Source of the DNA: Solimonas aquatica
GTDB taxonomy: Bacteria > Pseudomonadota > Gammaproteobacteria > Nevskiales > Nevskiaceae
Length of the DNA: 64,000 nucleotides
Reading direction: 5' to 3'
Assembly: GCF_900111015.1 (NCBI RefSeq)
Contig: NZ_FOFS01000009.1
Location: 165,374 to 229,373 of the forward strand
Below are positions 48,437 to 56,822 of this stretch, in pieces. The first letter of the stretch is position 1. Each line of letters starts with the position of its first letter. The position numbers and the translations under genes are program-made. Below the pieces are notes generated by a model that did not search any database, was not told the origin of the DNA, and was given only the letters and a program-made list of their open reading frames with translations.

Positions 48437-48471
48437 GAAAACAAAAGAGGCCGCCCGCAGGCGGCCGCTTC
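48437..48471 (-). terminator. Terminator after the upstream barrel gene and remnant
   Basis: On the minus strand the stem GGCCGCC / GGCGGCC with a four-base loop is followed by TCTTTTGTTTTC, a convincing intrinsic terminator. It is located after the small-gene remnant and ends transcription from the upstream module. Confidence 0.7.
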
Positions 48472-48490
48472 ACGGCCAATGATCCGGCGT

Positions 48491-48550
48491 TCAGAAGCTC
48501 GAAGAAGATGCGCTGGCGAGGGGTGTGGTGAGTCCGTTGTGAGCGGACAC
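48491..48550 (-). pseudogene. 3' remnant of a third small exported-protein gene
   Basis: Nineteen codons ending in a stop read VSAHNGLTTPLASASSSSF, clearly related to the C-termini VSGANGFTTTFGSSSSSSF and GTDGFSSSFQRTSSSSF of the two intact small genes; DNA similarity around the stop is also evident (TCAGAAGCTCGAAGA). No signal peptide or core region precedes it; the frame upstream is Arg-rich and unrelated. A hairpin of the module type follows. It appears to be a truncated copy left by duplication. Confidence 0.7.
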
Positions 48551-48644
48551 GCTCCGCTCGGAATCAGCCGGCAAGCGATGGACGCATCCCGCCGGCACGG
48601 GAAACCGCAGCTTTGTCTCCCGGCGCGGATGCGCGCTGCGCCTT

Positions 48645-50171
48645 CTAGTATTCGAGCGTGGCGCGAAAGTAGAGCATGTTGCGCTCCGCGTTCGGCGAGA
48701 GCGTGTCTTTCTTCGAGGCATGCAGTTCGCGGGTGGCGGAGACCGTGCAGTTGAAGAATCGCGTCGGCATGATGCTCAGCTTGAGCCCGGCATCCGCCAG
48801 CGAGGCAATGCCATCCGGCCGGTTGCCGCTGCGCGCCTGCACAAAGCGCGAGCTTCCATACTCGATGAACGCAGAGGGCTCGAACCCCACGCCGTAAAAA
48901 CCGAAAGCGCTGCGATGCAGCTTGAGGCCCGCCAGGCCGCCGACGTCGCCAACCGCCGCGCCGGGCAGATAGGCGTACATATTTCCCGGACCGCCCAGCA
49001 CCCACTGCTGCTGTTCGGGCAGGCGATCACTGGTCAACTGGCCACGCAGACTCAGGGACAGATCCCAGTAATTCCGGAAGTACTCCACGGCCATGGCCGG
49101 CCTCAGCAGGGTGTAGTCCATCTGCGCATTGCTCAGCTCAGGCGCGCCGGGCTTGAGCCCTTGCTGCAGATCGATGCCCAGCTTCAACATCAGATGTGAT
49201 TTGTCGAACGCCACCATGCGCGCGTAACTCGGCGTCACGGTCACCGCCGGATAACGCTCCTCCTGCAGAAGCGTGTCGCTCGCATCATCGCGGGTACTCT
49301 TGTAAAACGCCTCGGCGCGCAACTGCAGATTGAACTGCGTGAAAAGATCGGCGTATAGCGGTTTTGCCCACGACAATCCTGCGCGCCAGATGTCCTGATT
49401 CAGGCGCAGATTGTCCGGTCGCGACTGGGCTTTTGCGTAGTCGCCGCTGAGTTCGAGGATGCCCCAGGGCCCTACGTGGCCCAGGCTCGCGGCGACTGCA
49501 TGATACGGCCCCACGGTGTCGTCCCGGGCCAGATCGCGCAAGCCGGTGCTGACGCTGACGCTGGCCTGATTGCCAGACAGCGTGGCATAGCGCGCGCTGA
49601 GGCTGCTTTGATAACGGCCTGCATAGCGATTGCCAAAGTTGTTGAAGTCCGCGCGCAGCCTGCCCTGTCTTTCGATCTTGTTGGGCTTGCCGATCAGCAA
49701 GGCCTCCGAGCCGTCCGGCAGGAACTCGAAGCTCAAAGGCACATCCACTCCGGCACGATCCGCCTGTTCGCTGGCCAGGCTCACCCGTGCGCCCAGATCG
49801 GAAATCTCCAGCGGCTTGCGTCCGATCAGATCGCGGAAGTAGCGGGCATAGTGCTCCGATTCCCCACGCAGTTCCTTGATCGAGCCCACCCGGATCAGGA
49901 TGTAGACATCGTGGCCGTCCACGGCAAAGTGCAGACGGGTCGCGGGAAAGCCTTCCCGGTAATAGAGAACCTCGATGGCCGCCAGTGCCTCTTCCAGAGA
50001 CTCAGCCGGCTTGACGACCTCGGCGATTGCATCCGGCCACAGCCAGCGGTCGGCGGACAAGTGCAGAAGTTTCCCCCGAAACGAAAGGGTTTCGCGGAAA
50101 CGGTGAGCGCCTTGCAGACTTGCCGATGACTCCATAACGGGCAAGGCGGGCTGCGGCATGTCGACTGGCAT
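48645..50171 (-). CDS. TpsB/ShlB-like outer-membrane barrel protein, upstream copy
   Basis: Paralogue (508 residues) of the protein at 45970-47499: POTRA-like IEVLYYREGFPATRLHFAV, barrel start LRADFNNFGNRYAGRYQSS, non-canonical loop 6 GGPGNMYAYLPGAAVGD, and a C-terminal FRATLEY. The frame is open to 50246, but GGAG eight bases before the ATG ending at 50171 and the shared start MPVDMPQPALP place the N-terminus there. Neither this start nor the extension gives a signal peptide. It follows a small exported-protein gene and a GC hairpin, the same order as in the other copy. Confidence 0.8.
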   Translation of the reverse strand: MPVDMPQPALPVMESSASLQGAHRFRETLSFRGKLLHLSADRWLWPDAIAEVVKPAESLEEALAAIEVLYYREGFPATRLHFAVDGHDVYILIRVGSIKELRGESEHYARYFRDLIGRKPLEISDLGARVSLASEQADRAGVDVPLSFEFLPDGSEALLIGKPNKIERQGRLRADFNNFGNRYAGRYQSSLSARYATLSGNQASVSVSTGLRDLARDDTVGPYHAVAASLGHVGPWGILELSGDYAKAQSRPDNLRLNQDIWRAGLSWAKPLYADLFTQFNLQLRAEAFYKSTRDDASDTLLQEERYPAVTVTPSYARMVAFDKSHLMLKLGIDLQQGLKPGAPELSNAQMDYTLLRPAMAVEYFRNYWDLSLSLRGQLTSDRLPEQQQWVLGGPGNMYAYLPGAAVGDVGGLAGLKLHRSAFGFYGVGFEPSAFIEYGSSRFVQARSGNRPDGIASLADAGLKLSIMPTRFFNCTVSATRELHASKKDTLSPNAERNMLYFRATLEY

Positions 50172-50290
50172 GGTCATTCTCCGGCTCATGGCAAAGATCG
50201 GAAGAGGCGCCTGCTGAAAAAAGGGCGCGCTTCCGGCGGAGAACAAGCATCCTTTCCAGTCCCCCTGGAAAACCCGACAGCTTTTTTTGA

Positions 50291-50314
50291 AGAGGCCGCC
50301 CGAGGGCGGCCTCT
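50291..50314 (-). terminator. GC hairpin between small gene and barrel gene (upstream copy)
   Basis: A perfect 10-bp stem (AGAGGCCGCC / GGCGGCCTCT) follows the small-gene stop by about 20 bases on the minus strand. The downstream sequence is TCAAAAAAAGC, not a U-tract, so strong intrinsic termination is unlikely; it equals the hairpin in the other module in position and core sequence. Confidence 0.45.
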
Positions 50315-50335
50315 ATGACGTCTGCCGTCGGGAGC

Positions 50336-50806
50336 TCAGAAGCTCGAAGACGAGGAACTTCCAAACGTGGTGGTGAAGCCGTTGGCACCCGACACACCCC
50401 AGTCAGCGAAGGTATGCAGATTGGAATCGCCAACCACCAGATCGGAGGAACCCGAGTGGCTCAGATTGAGCTTGAGGCTCTGCTGAAGACGCGAGGTCAG
50501 ACCGGACGTCAGACCGAAGACCGATCCCAGCAAAGTCACCCGCTGGGTTGAACCGCTGCCGGCATCACCAGTTCCTCCTACATCCGACGACGATGAATCG
50601 CTGGAGGACGTCTGACCGCTCTGATTCAAGCGGCTGGCGAGATTGCTCGTCAGATTGGTGACTGCGCCCAGAGGATTGACCTTGAGCGTCGTGGTGTTGC
50701 TGCCACTGTGGCTGCCGCTGATGCCGAGCAGATTCAGGGGACCTGCAAAAGCGGAGCTGCAGAAAGTCGTTATCACCGCAGCGATGAACACATGTTGCTT
50801 TTTCAT
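50336..50806 (-). CDS. Small exported Ser-rich protein, upstream copy
   Basis: A 156-residue protein with a Sec signal peptide (MKKQHVFIAAVITTFCSSAFA, cleavage before GPLNLLG). The mature part begins like its paralogue (GISGSHSGSNTTTL), has a Ser/Gly/Asp-rich insertion (about residues 66-88), then a conserved block SLKLNLSHSGSSDLVVG and the tail GFTTTFGSSSSSSF. AAGGAG precedes the ATG. It is unrecognised, and likely the secreted or surface partner of the barrel protein encoded next. Confidence 0.75.
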   Translation of the reverse strand: MKKQHVFIAAVITTFCSSAFAGPLNLLGISGSHSGSNTTTLKVNPLGAVTNLTSNLASRLNQSGQTSSSDSSSSDVGGTGDAGSGSTQRVTLLGSVFGLTSGLTSRLQQSLKLNLSHSGSSDLVVGDSNLHTFADWGVSGANGFTTTFGSSSSSSF

Positions 50807-51139
50807 CTAAAACTCCTTGCGAACTATAGGCAGTCATTTGCATGACTGGGGGGGCCTACGCCCGGGACATTTGCAACTTCCCATGGCGTGAGCCCAGAGT
50901 TACGCAATCGTTTTTCTCCGTAAAGCTTCGTCTTCGCCCGCTGGGGGGTTGCAAAAATACCTTTTATCGGTGTAGCGAAAGCGGGCTGGAACTTTTGGAT
51001 GTTCTGCCTACACGCTTGTAGGAAATTCGCCAGTGCCCCCTATCGGTTCTCCTGACGCCCCAGCCGGAGTCCGCACTGCGGCTCGGCATCAGCCCGGATG
51101 GTGGTGGCTGCGGGAAAACCAGGCCAGCCCGCTTCAGCC
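50807..51139. promoter_or_regulatory. Control region of the small-protein/barrel module with palindromes
   Basis: This 333-base gap contains no credible gene. CAGTCAT-TTGC-ATGACTG (50831-50848) lies 24 bases before the small exported-protein ATG and could occlude initiation or be an operator. CCTACA-CGCT-TGTAGG (51007-51022) is a second perfect palindrome. I see no convincing -35/-10 pair. The right end is the 3' flank of tsaB and has no clear terminator. Confidence 0.4.
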
Positions 51140-51835
51140 TCAGGAGGTACGCGCGCGCTGCTCGATCAGCGTCAAGGCCACCTTGTTGCGCAGGTACAGA
51201 GGAGACAGCTGTGCGGCGCCGATGGTTCGTCCGGCGCGCAATTCCGGCAGCGCGATACGCAGCGCCTGTTCGGCCTGTGGCAGGGCCTGTGCATCGATCT
51301 GGCTGAGCTGGGCGGCGCTGGCGGCGCGCAGCGAGTCTTCGTAGCGCTGCCAGCCACTGCCGACGGCGGCCCATGAACCCTCATGCCGCGGCACCTCCCG
51401 GGGCGCGCAGACGCGCGGCTCGCCCAGCAGTGCCGGCAAGCCAGCAGCGTCGCGCACGTAGGCGGCGAAATAGACCTCGTCCATCCGCGCATCGATTGCA
51501 CACAGCACCCGCTCCTGGCCTTGCGCCATCGCCGCAGCCGCGAGCATGGCCAGCGAGCTGACGGCGACCACCGGCCTGTCCTGCGCCAGGGCCAGGCCTT
51601 TGACGAAGCTCACACCGATGCGCACGCCGGCGAAGCTGCCGGGCCCCACGCCGCAGACGTAAGCGTCGAGCTGGCCTGGCGACAGCCCGGCCTCGGCCAG
51701 CAGGGACTGGAACATGGGCAGGAGCTGCTCGGTATGGCTGCGACCGGCGCAGACGAAGCGGCTCAGGCGCTGCTCACCGATCTGCAGCGCCAAGCTGCAG
51801 GCTTCGGTGGCGGTATCGACGGCCAGGAACTTCAT
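51140..51835 (-). CDS. tsaB: tRNA t6A biosynthesis protein TsaB
   Basis: Inactive ASKHA-fold partner of TsaD in threonylcarbamoyl-adenosine (t6A37) synthesis. The 231 residues begin MKFLAVDTATEACSLAL and show SHTEQLLPM and GVGPGSFAGVRIGVSFVKGL, all typical. The ATG ending at 51835 overlaps the yoaA stop (ATGA). The yoaA-tsaB pair is also adjacent in E. coli. The frame upstream of this ATG is a shadow of yoaA. Confidence 0.95.
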   Translation of the reverse strand: MKFLAVDTATEACSLALQIGEQRLSRFVCAGRSHTEQLLPMFQSLLAEAGLSPGQLDAYVCGVGPGSFAGVRIGVSFVKGLALAQDRPVVAVSSLAMLAAAAMAQGQERVLCAIDARMDEVYFAAYVRDAAGLPALLGEPRVCAPREVPRHEGSWAAVGSGWQRYEDSLRAASAAQLSQIDAQALPQAEQALRIALPELRAGRTIGAAQLSPLYLRNKVALTLIEQRARTS

Positions 51836-53778
51836 GCGGAAATCTCTTTGAGGAATGCACAGGCGGCTTCGGCTTCGCGCAGCTGCGGCATCGGCGGCAG
51901 GCTGGCCAGCACGCGCCGCCCATAGCTCTTCTGCGTGATGCGCGGATCGCAGAGCATCAGCAGGCCCCGATCCGAGGGATCGCGGATCAGACGCCCGGCG
52001 CCCTGGCGCAGCATGACGATGGCCTCGGGCAGCTGCAGCTCGAAAAACGGCGTGCCGCCGCGACGCCGGATCGCCTCGATGCGCGCTTCGTACACCGGAT
52101 CGCCCGGCGCGGCGAACGGCAGACGGTCGATGATCACCAGGCGCAGCGCCCTGCCCTTCACGTCCACGCCTTCCCAGAAGCTGGCGGTGCCGACCAGCAC
52201 CGCATTGCCGTCCTCGGCAAAGGCATCCAGCAGCGCCGAGCGGCTGTCCTGCCCCTGCACCAGCACGCGCTGCCTGAGCGTGGTGCCCAGGCGCTCGCCG
52301 ATCTGACGCAGCGCGCGATGGCTGGTGCAAAGCACGAAGGCGCCGCCGCCGCCGGCCTGTATGAGCGGCGTGATCGCGTTGCAGACCGCCAGGCTGTAGC
52401 CCGGATCATTGGGCTCGGGCAGCCCGCGCGGCAGATACAGGCGCGCCTGCTGCGCGTAGTCGAACGGGCTGTCGAGCTTGAGCGCATCGGCCTCTTCCAG
52501 GCCCAGCGCGCGCTGGTAATGCGTGAAATCCTCGCCCAGGGCCAGGGTGGCGGAGGTGAACACCCAGGTGCCGGGATAGCGCTCCCGCATGCGGCGAAAG
52601 TCCTCGGCGACCTCGATCGGCGTGGCATTGAGGCTGCCGCCGCGCAGCAGTCCCTCCACCCAGCGCACCTCCTTGCCTTCTTCTTCGGGCGCTTCGTCGA
52701 GCACGTGATTCCAGCTTTCCAGCAGATTCGCCGCGCGCTCCAGCACGGCAGCCAGCTCGGCATTGCGCTCTTCCAGCGGCGCGAGCTGCTGGCGCAGCGC
52801 GCTCAGCGACTCGCCGACCAGATCCAGCACGCGGTGCTGCGCCGGCCCCTGCGCGAAGCGCGGCAGCGGCAGGCGCGCAGCACCGCCGCCGAGCACGGCG
52901 ATGAACAGCTGCTCCAGCTGCGTCACATCGGCTGACAGGCGCTGCGCGGTCTCGGCCAGCTGCGGCAGATCACCGCAGTTATTGGTTTCCAGCAGAACAT
53001 CGCGCGCCAGTTCCTGCAGCTGCCGGGTCGAGACGCGGCGCCCGAAGAAATCCGCCGCCAGATCGGGCAGCTGATGCGCCTCGTCGATGATCACCGCATC
53101 CACGCCGCTCAGAATCTGGCCGAAGCCCTTGTCCTTGAGCATGAAGTCGGCCAGAAGCAGATGGTGATTGATCACCACGACATCGGCGGCCTGCGCGGCG
53201 CGACGCGCCGCCACCACATGGCATTTCTCGAAATCCGGGCAACGGCTGCCCAGGCAGTTGTCGGCAGTGGAACTGATCTGTCGCGCCAGCGCCTCGTCCT
53301 CACGGTCGTCGCCGAGCAGCGCGCCCAGTTCGGAGAGTTCGCCGGACTGCGTGCGCCGCGCCCAGTCCTCCACCGCCCGCAAGCGGTCCTCCGCCCAGCG
53401 CAGCTGCGCCTGACCACGCGCGCGCTTCATGCGATACAGGCAGAGGTAATTGGCGCGGCCCTTGAGCAGGGCGATGCGCCCGCCGGTGCGCAGCACCTCG
53501 CGCACCCGTGGCAGGTCGCGATGGAACAGCTGGTCCTGCAGGGTTCGGGTGCCGGTGGAGATCAGGGTGCGCTGGCCCGACAACAGCGCCGGCACCAGAT
53601 AGGCGTAGGTCTTGCCGGTACCGGTACCGGCCTCCACCACCAGGGCGCGACTCTGCGCGTAGGCCTGCATGATGGCCGCGGCCATCTGCTGCTGCGCGGC
53701 GCGCGGCGCAAAGCCGGGAAGCTGCGCGAAAGGGCCTGCAGGGCCGAGCAGCTGCGCGCAGTCGTCGGGCTCGCTCAC
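51832..53778 (-). CDS. yoaA: ATP-dependent DNA helicase YoaA (DinG/XPD family)
   Basis: Superfamily 2 iron-sulfur helicase linked to replication repair. The 648 residues show Walker A EAGTGTGKTYAY (Lys56), DEAH box VIIDEAHQLPD near 228, and four cysteines for a 4Fe-4S cluster (NYLCLYRM, then CLGSRCPDFEKC). The C-terminal helicase domain has FVLCTSHRALRQIGERL, GTASFWEGVDVKG and the motif VI QGAGRLIRDPSDRG. It is coupled to lpoP upstream and tsaB downstream by four-base overlaps. Confidence 0.95.
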   Translation of the reverse strand: MSEPDDCAQLLGPAGPFAQLPGFAPRAAQQQMAAAIMQAYAQSRALVVEAGTGTGKTYAYLVPALLSGQRTLISTGTRTLQDQLFHRDLPRVREVLRTGGRIALLKGRANYLCLYRMKRARGQAQLRWAEDRLRAVEDWARRTQSGELSELGALLGDDREDEALARQISSTADNCLGSRCPDFEKCHVVAARRAAQAADVVVINHHLLLADFMLKDKGFGQILSGVDAVIIDEAHQLPDLAADFFGRRVSTRQLQELARDVLLETNNCGDLPQLAETAQRLSADVTQLEQLFIAVLGGGAARLPLPRFAQGPAQHRVLDLVGESLSALRQQLAPLEERNAELAAVLERAANLLESWNHVLDEAPEEEGKEVRWVEGLLRGGSLNATPIEVAEDFRRMRERYPGTWVFTSATLALGEDFTHYQRALGLEEADALKLDSPFDYAQQARLYLPRGLPEPNDPGYSLAVCNAITPLIQAGGGGAFVLCTSHRALRQIGERLGTTLRQRVLVQGQDSRSALLDAFAEDGNAVLVGTASFWEGVDVKGRALRLVIIDRLPFAAPGDPVYEARIEAIRRRGGTPFFELQLPEAIVMLRQGAGRLIRDPSDRGLLMLCDPRITQKSYGRRVLASLPPMPQLREAEAACAFLKEISA

Positions 53779-54347
53779 CCGCCCGCCGCCGCACTGAGCC
53801 GGGCCTGGATGGCATCGGCCGTGGCCTGCGCCTCCTGGGCGCCAGCCTTGTCGCCGCTCGCCTGGCGGGCGGCGGCGATGGTTTTCCAGTTTTCAAGGCT
53901 CACGTAGAGATTGCCGTGCGACAGCGCATTGGATTTGGCCGCCATCGACTCGGCCTGCGCATAGTTCTGCTGCCCCAGATAGGCCTGGCCCAGCGCCGAC
54001 CACACGAAGTAATTGCGCGGCTCGATGCGCAGCGCGCGCTCCAGAACGCCCGCAGCGCGGTCCGGCTGCTTGGCCCCCATGTAGGCCCGAGCCTGCTTCA
54101 TCAGCGAGCTGACCGCGCCGCCGCTGATGTCCTCGGCGCTCCTGGGGCCGCTGACCGGCGACGGCGCCGGCAGCACGCGCGGCGTTGCCGGCGGCGGCGG
54201 TGGCGGCAAGGGCTGGATGACCGGCTCCGGCACGGTGGGATAAACCTGATGCGTGCCACTCATGGACTGGCAGGCGGCCAGCACCAGGGCACAGAGCAGA
54301 AGCGGGCTGGAGCGAAGTGCGGCGGCGATGCGAGCGTTCGATGGCAT
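53775..54347 (-). CDS. lpoP: LpoP-like outer-membrane activator of PBP1b
   Basis: Lipoprotein of 190 residues: signal with lipobox LVLAAC (Cys26), a proline-rich linker (about 38-70), then a TPR-like helical domain (SLMKQARAYMGAKQPDRAAG and ALGQAYLGQQNYAQAESM). In Pseudomonas a TPR lipoprotein, LpoP, encoded beside PBP1b activates it; position (64 bases after mrcB) and layout match. The ATG ending at 54347 starts a normal lipoprotein signal. Function is assigned by context and architecture. Confidence 0.75.
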   Translation of the reverse strand: MPSNARIAAALRSSPLLLCALVLAACQSMSGTHQVYPTVPEPVIQPLPPPPPPATPRVLPAPSPVSGPRSAEDISGGAVSSLMKQARAYMGAKQPDRAAGVLERALRIEPRNYFVWSALGQAYLGQQNYAQAESMAAKSNALSHGNLYVSLENWKTIAAARQASGDKAGAQEAQATADAIQARLSAAAGG

Positions 54348-54411
54348 GCGCGAATTGTAATTTATACCGCCCACCGTGCCGCCTTCACGCAAATCACAGT
54401 TGCCGCCGCGG

Positions 54412-56715
54412 TCAATTGCCGAAGATGTCGCGCAACCACTTCAGCGGCGCCGACAGCGGATTCTGGCCCGTGCACGGTGCCCACTCCTGTGGGGCGCTGT
54501 CGCCCAGATAAGGCACGCTGAAGGCATTGCCGCAATGCTCGTCGGCGCGCAGGCCGCTGGCCGGCTCGATCAGCACCTCCTCCACCCCCGCCGGCGGCAC
54601 CGGATCGATGCTGCGCACATGCAGATCGCGCATCACCCGCGCCCAGATCGGCAGCGCGCCCGCCGAGCCGGACAGGCCGGTGCTCTGGTTATCGTCGCGG
54701 CCCACCCAGATCACGGTGACACGGTCGGCGCCGAAACCGGCGAACCAGCTGTCGCGGTAATCGTCGGTGGTGCCGCTCTTGCCGGCGACCACGGTATCGG
54801 CCGGCAGCAGACTGTAGGCGGCGCGGCCGGTGCCGAGCTGCATGACCTTCTGCAGCGCCCAGGTCAGCAGGTAGATCGGCCCTTCCGGCAGCGTCTGGCG
54901 CACCTGCAGCGGGAAACGTTTCAGCGGCTGGCCTTCCTTGGTCTGCACCTCGCGGATCGCCGAAGGCGGCGCCTGGAAGCCGCCGGCGGCCAGCGTGCCG
55001 TACATCTGCGCCACTTCCAGCGGCGAGGCGTCCACCGCGCCGAGGAAGATCGAAGGCAGCGCCTTGGCATCACCGCTGTAGCCGGCGGACTGCATGGTCT
55101 TGAGCACCGCCGCCGGGCCCAGCTCCAGGCCCAGATGCACGGTCGGCAGATTCAGCGACTGCGCCAGCGCCATGTACAGATGCTGCGGCCCGTGCAGCTG
55201 CTTGTCGTAATTGCGCGGCGCCCACAGCGCGGCACCGGCCTGACGCACCTCGATGGGCTCATCGGGCAGCACCGTTTCCAGGTTGTAGCGCTCCGGCTGC
55301 TGCAAGGCGGTGAGATAGACGAAGGGCTTGGCCAGCGAACCGATGGAGCGGCGCGAATCCAGGGCCCGGTTGAAGCCCGGATAACGCAGGTCGCGACCAC
55401 CGACCAGCGCCAGCACCTCGCCGCGATCCGCGCTGGTGATCACCCCCGAAGCCTGCAGCAGGCCGGGCTTGATGCGCCGCGCCTTCTCCAGCTGCGGCAG
55501 TACGTCCAGCACATGCGTCTCCAGCACCTCCTGGGCGTGCGGGTCCAGGGTGGTGAAGATGCGCAGGCCCTCGTTGGTGAGATCCTCGTCCTTGTACTGC
55601 TGTTCCAGCTGGCGCTTGACCAGCTCCACGAAGGCCGGGTAGCGCTCCACGCCACCGCCACGTCCCCCCACCACGCCCAGCGGCATGGCCAGGCTCTCGC
55701 GGTACTCCTGCTCGTTGAGCAGACCTTCGTCGCGGAATACCCCCAGCACCACATTGCGCCGGTCCAGGGCGCGCTGCGGATTGCGCCTGGGGTTGTAGTA
55801 GGACGCGCCCTTGACCAGACCCACCAGCAAGGCGACCTCGTGCGGCCGCAGCTCGCTCAAGGGTTTGTTGAAATAGAACTGGGCTCCCAGGCCAAAGCCG
55901 TGCACGGCGCGGTTGCCGTCCTGCCCCAGGTGCACCTCGTTGAGATAAGCCTCGAGGATTTCATCCTTGCTGTAATGGCTCTCCAGCAGCACCGCCATCA
56001 GCGCCTCGTTGATCTTGCGATCCCAGGTCTGGCTGCTGCTGAGGAAGAAATTCTTGATCAGCTGCTGGGTGATGGTGCTGCCGCCCTGCACCACATGCCC
56101 GGCGCGCAGATTGGCGAAACTGGCGCGCAGGATGGCCTTGATGCTGACACCGGCGTGCGAGTAGAAGTCGTGATCCTCCACCGCGACCAGGCCCTTGGGC
56201 ACCAGCGCCGGCAGATCGCTGAGCTTGATCAGCACGCGATCCTCGCCCTGCTTGGGGTAGATGCTGCCGATCAGCATCGGGTCCAGGCGCACGATGTCGC
56301 GCTCCTGGCCGCTGTCGCCGTCGCGCACCGAACTGAGGCTGTTGCCGGTGAAGCTGATGCTCAGCTTCTGTGGTGCCTGTGCACCATCCCAGAAGGCAAA
56401 GCCGCGCAGCTGCACCTCCAGACGCTGGCCGGCAAGACGATAAGTGCCCGCCGCCGGCAACTCCGCGTCCTGGCGATAGCCCAGGCGATCCAGCTCATGC
56501 GCCAGCTCCGCGGCACTCAGGCCCAGCCCCGCATACAGCTCCTGCGGCGCGGCATAGACCTGCGCCGGCAGCGCCCAGCGCGCGCCGGCAAAACGCTGCC
56601 GGATCTGGCCGTCGAGCTTGATCAGATAAGCGGCCAGCAGCACGCCGCCGACGCTCAGCAGGAGCACCAGCGCGGACACCAGCAGGAGGCCGAGCTTGCG
56701 GGAGAATGAAGCCAT
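54412..56715 (-). CDS. mrcB: Penicillin-binding protein 1B
   Basis: Bifunctional class A peptidoglycan synthase in the inner membrane, 767 residues. Seen: N-terminal helix (LGLLLVSALVLLLSVGGVLL), a UB2H-like domain (about 60-145), the transglycosylase motif AVEDHDFYSHAGV with catalytic Glu180 and GGSTITQQLIKNFFLS, and the transpeptidase motifs SIGSLAKP (SxxK), SLNLP (SxN) and KSGTTDD (KTG-like). It is followed by lpoP. Confidence 0.96.
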   Translation of the reverse strand: MASFSRKLGLLLVSALVLLLSVGGVLLAAYLIKLDGQIRQRFAGARWALPAQVYAAPQELYAGLGLSAAELAHELDRLGYRQDAELPAAGTYRLAGQRLEVQLRGFAFWDGAQAPQKLSISFTGNSLSSVRDGDSGQERDIVRLDPMLIGSIYPKQGEDRVLIKLSDLPALVPKGLVAVEDHDFYSHAGVSIKAILRASFANLRAGHVVQGGSTITQQLIKNFFLSSSQTWDRKINEALMAVLLESHYSKDEILEAYLNEVHLGQDGNRAVHGFGLGAQFYFNKPLSELRPHEVALLVGLVKGASYYNPRRNPQRALDRRNVVLGVFRDEGLLNEQEYRESLAMPLGVVGGRGGGVERYPAFVELVKRQLEQQYKDEDLTNEGLRIFTTLDPHAQEVLETHVLDVLPQLEKARRIKPGLLQASGVITSADRGEVLALVGGRDLRYPGFNRALDSRRSIGSLAKPFVYLTALQQPERYNLETVLPDEPIEVRQAGAALWAPRNYDKQLHGPQHLYMALAQSLNLPTVHLGLELGPAAVLKTMQSAGYSGDAKALPSIFLGAVDASPLEVAQMYGTLAAGGFQAPPSAIREVQTKEGQPLKRFPLQVRQTLPEGPIYLLTWALQKVMQLGTGRAAYSLLPADTVVAGKSGTTDDYRDSWFAGFGADRVTVIWVGRDDNQSTGLSGSAGALPIWARVMRDLHVRSIDPVPPAGVEEVLIEPASGLRADEHCGNAFSVPYLGDSAPQEWAPCTGQNPLSAPLKWLRDIFGN

Positions 56716-56761
56716 GAGCCGCGCAGTTTAAAAGAAACCTGGCGCCGCCGCGCGCACGCGC

Positions 56762-56791
56762 AAAGAAAAAGCCCGGCGCAAAGGCCGGGCT
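56762..56791 (-). terminator. Intrinsic terminator after the porin gene
   Basis: On the minus strand an 8-bp stem AGCCCGGC / GCCGGGCT is followed by TTTTCTTTG, about 30 bases after the porin stop. A second small stem (TTTCCAGT / ACTGGGAAA) sits between it and the stop. Confidence 0.75.
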
Positions 56792-56822
56792 CGAAACAGG
56801 TTTCCAGTGAGGACTGGGAAAC

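Noticed and set aside
48551..49005. Separate minus-strand gene downstream of the upstream barrel gene
   Set aside because: The frame is Arg-rich shadow of the barrel gene; only its last 19 codons resemble the small exported proteins.
47607..50314. Three GGCCGCC hairpins considered as a dispersed repeat or CRISPR-like array
   Set aside because: They are far apart, differ in loop and flanks, and each sits after a small-gene 3' end, which fits terminator or stabilising stems inherited with the duplicated module.
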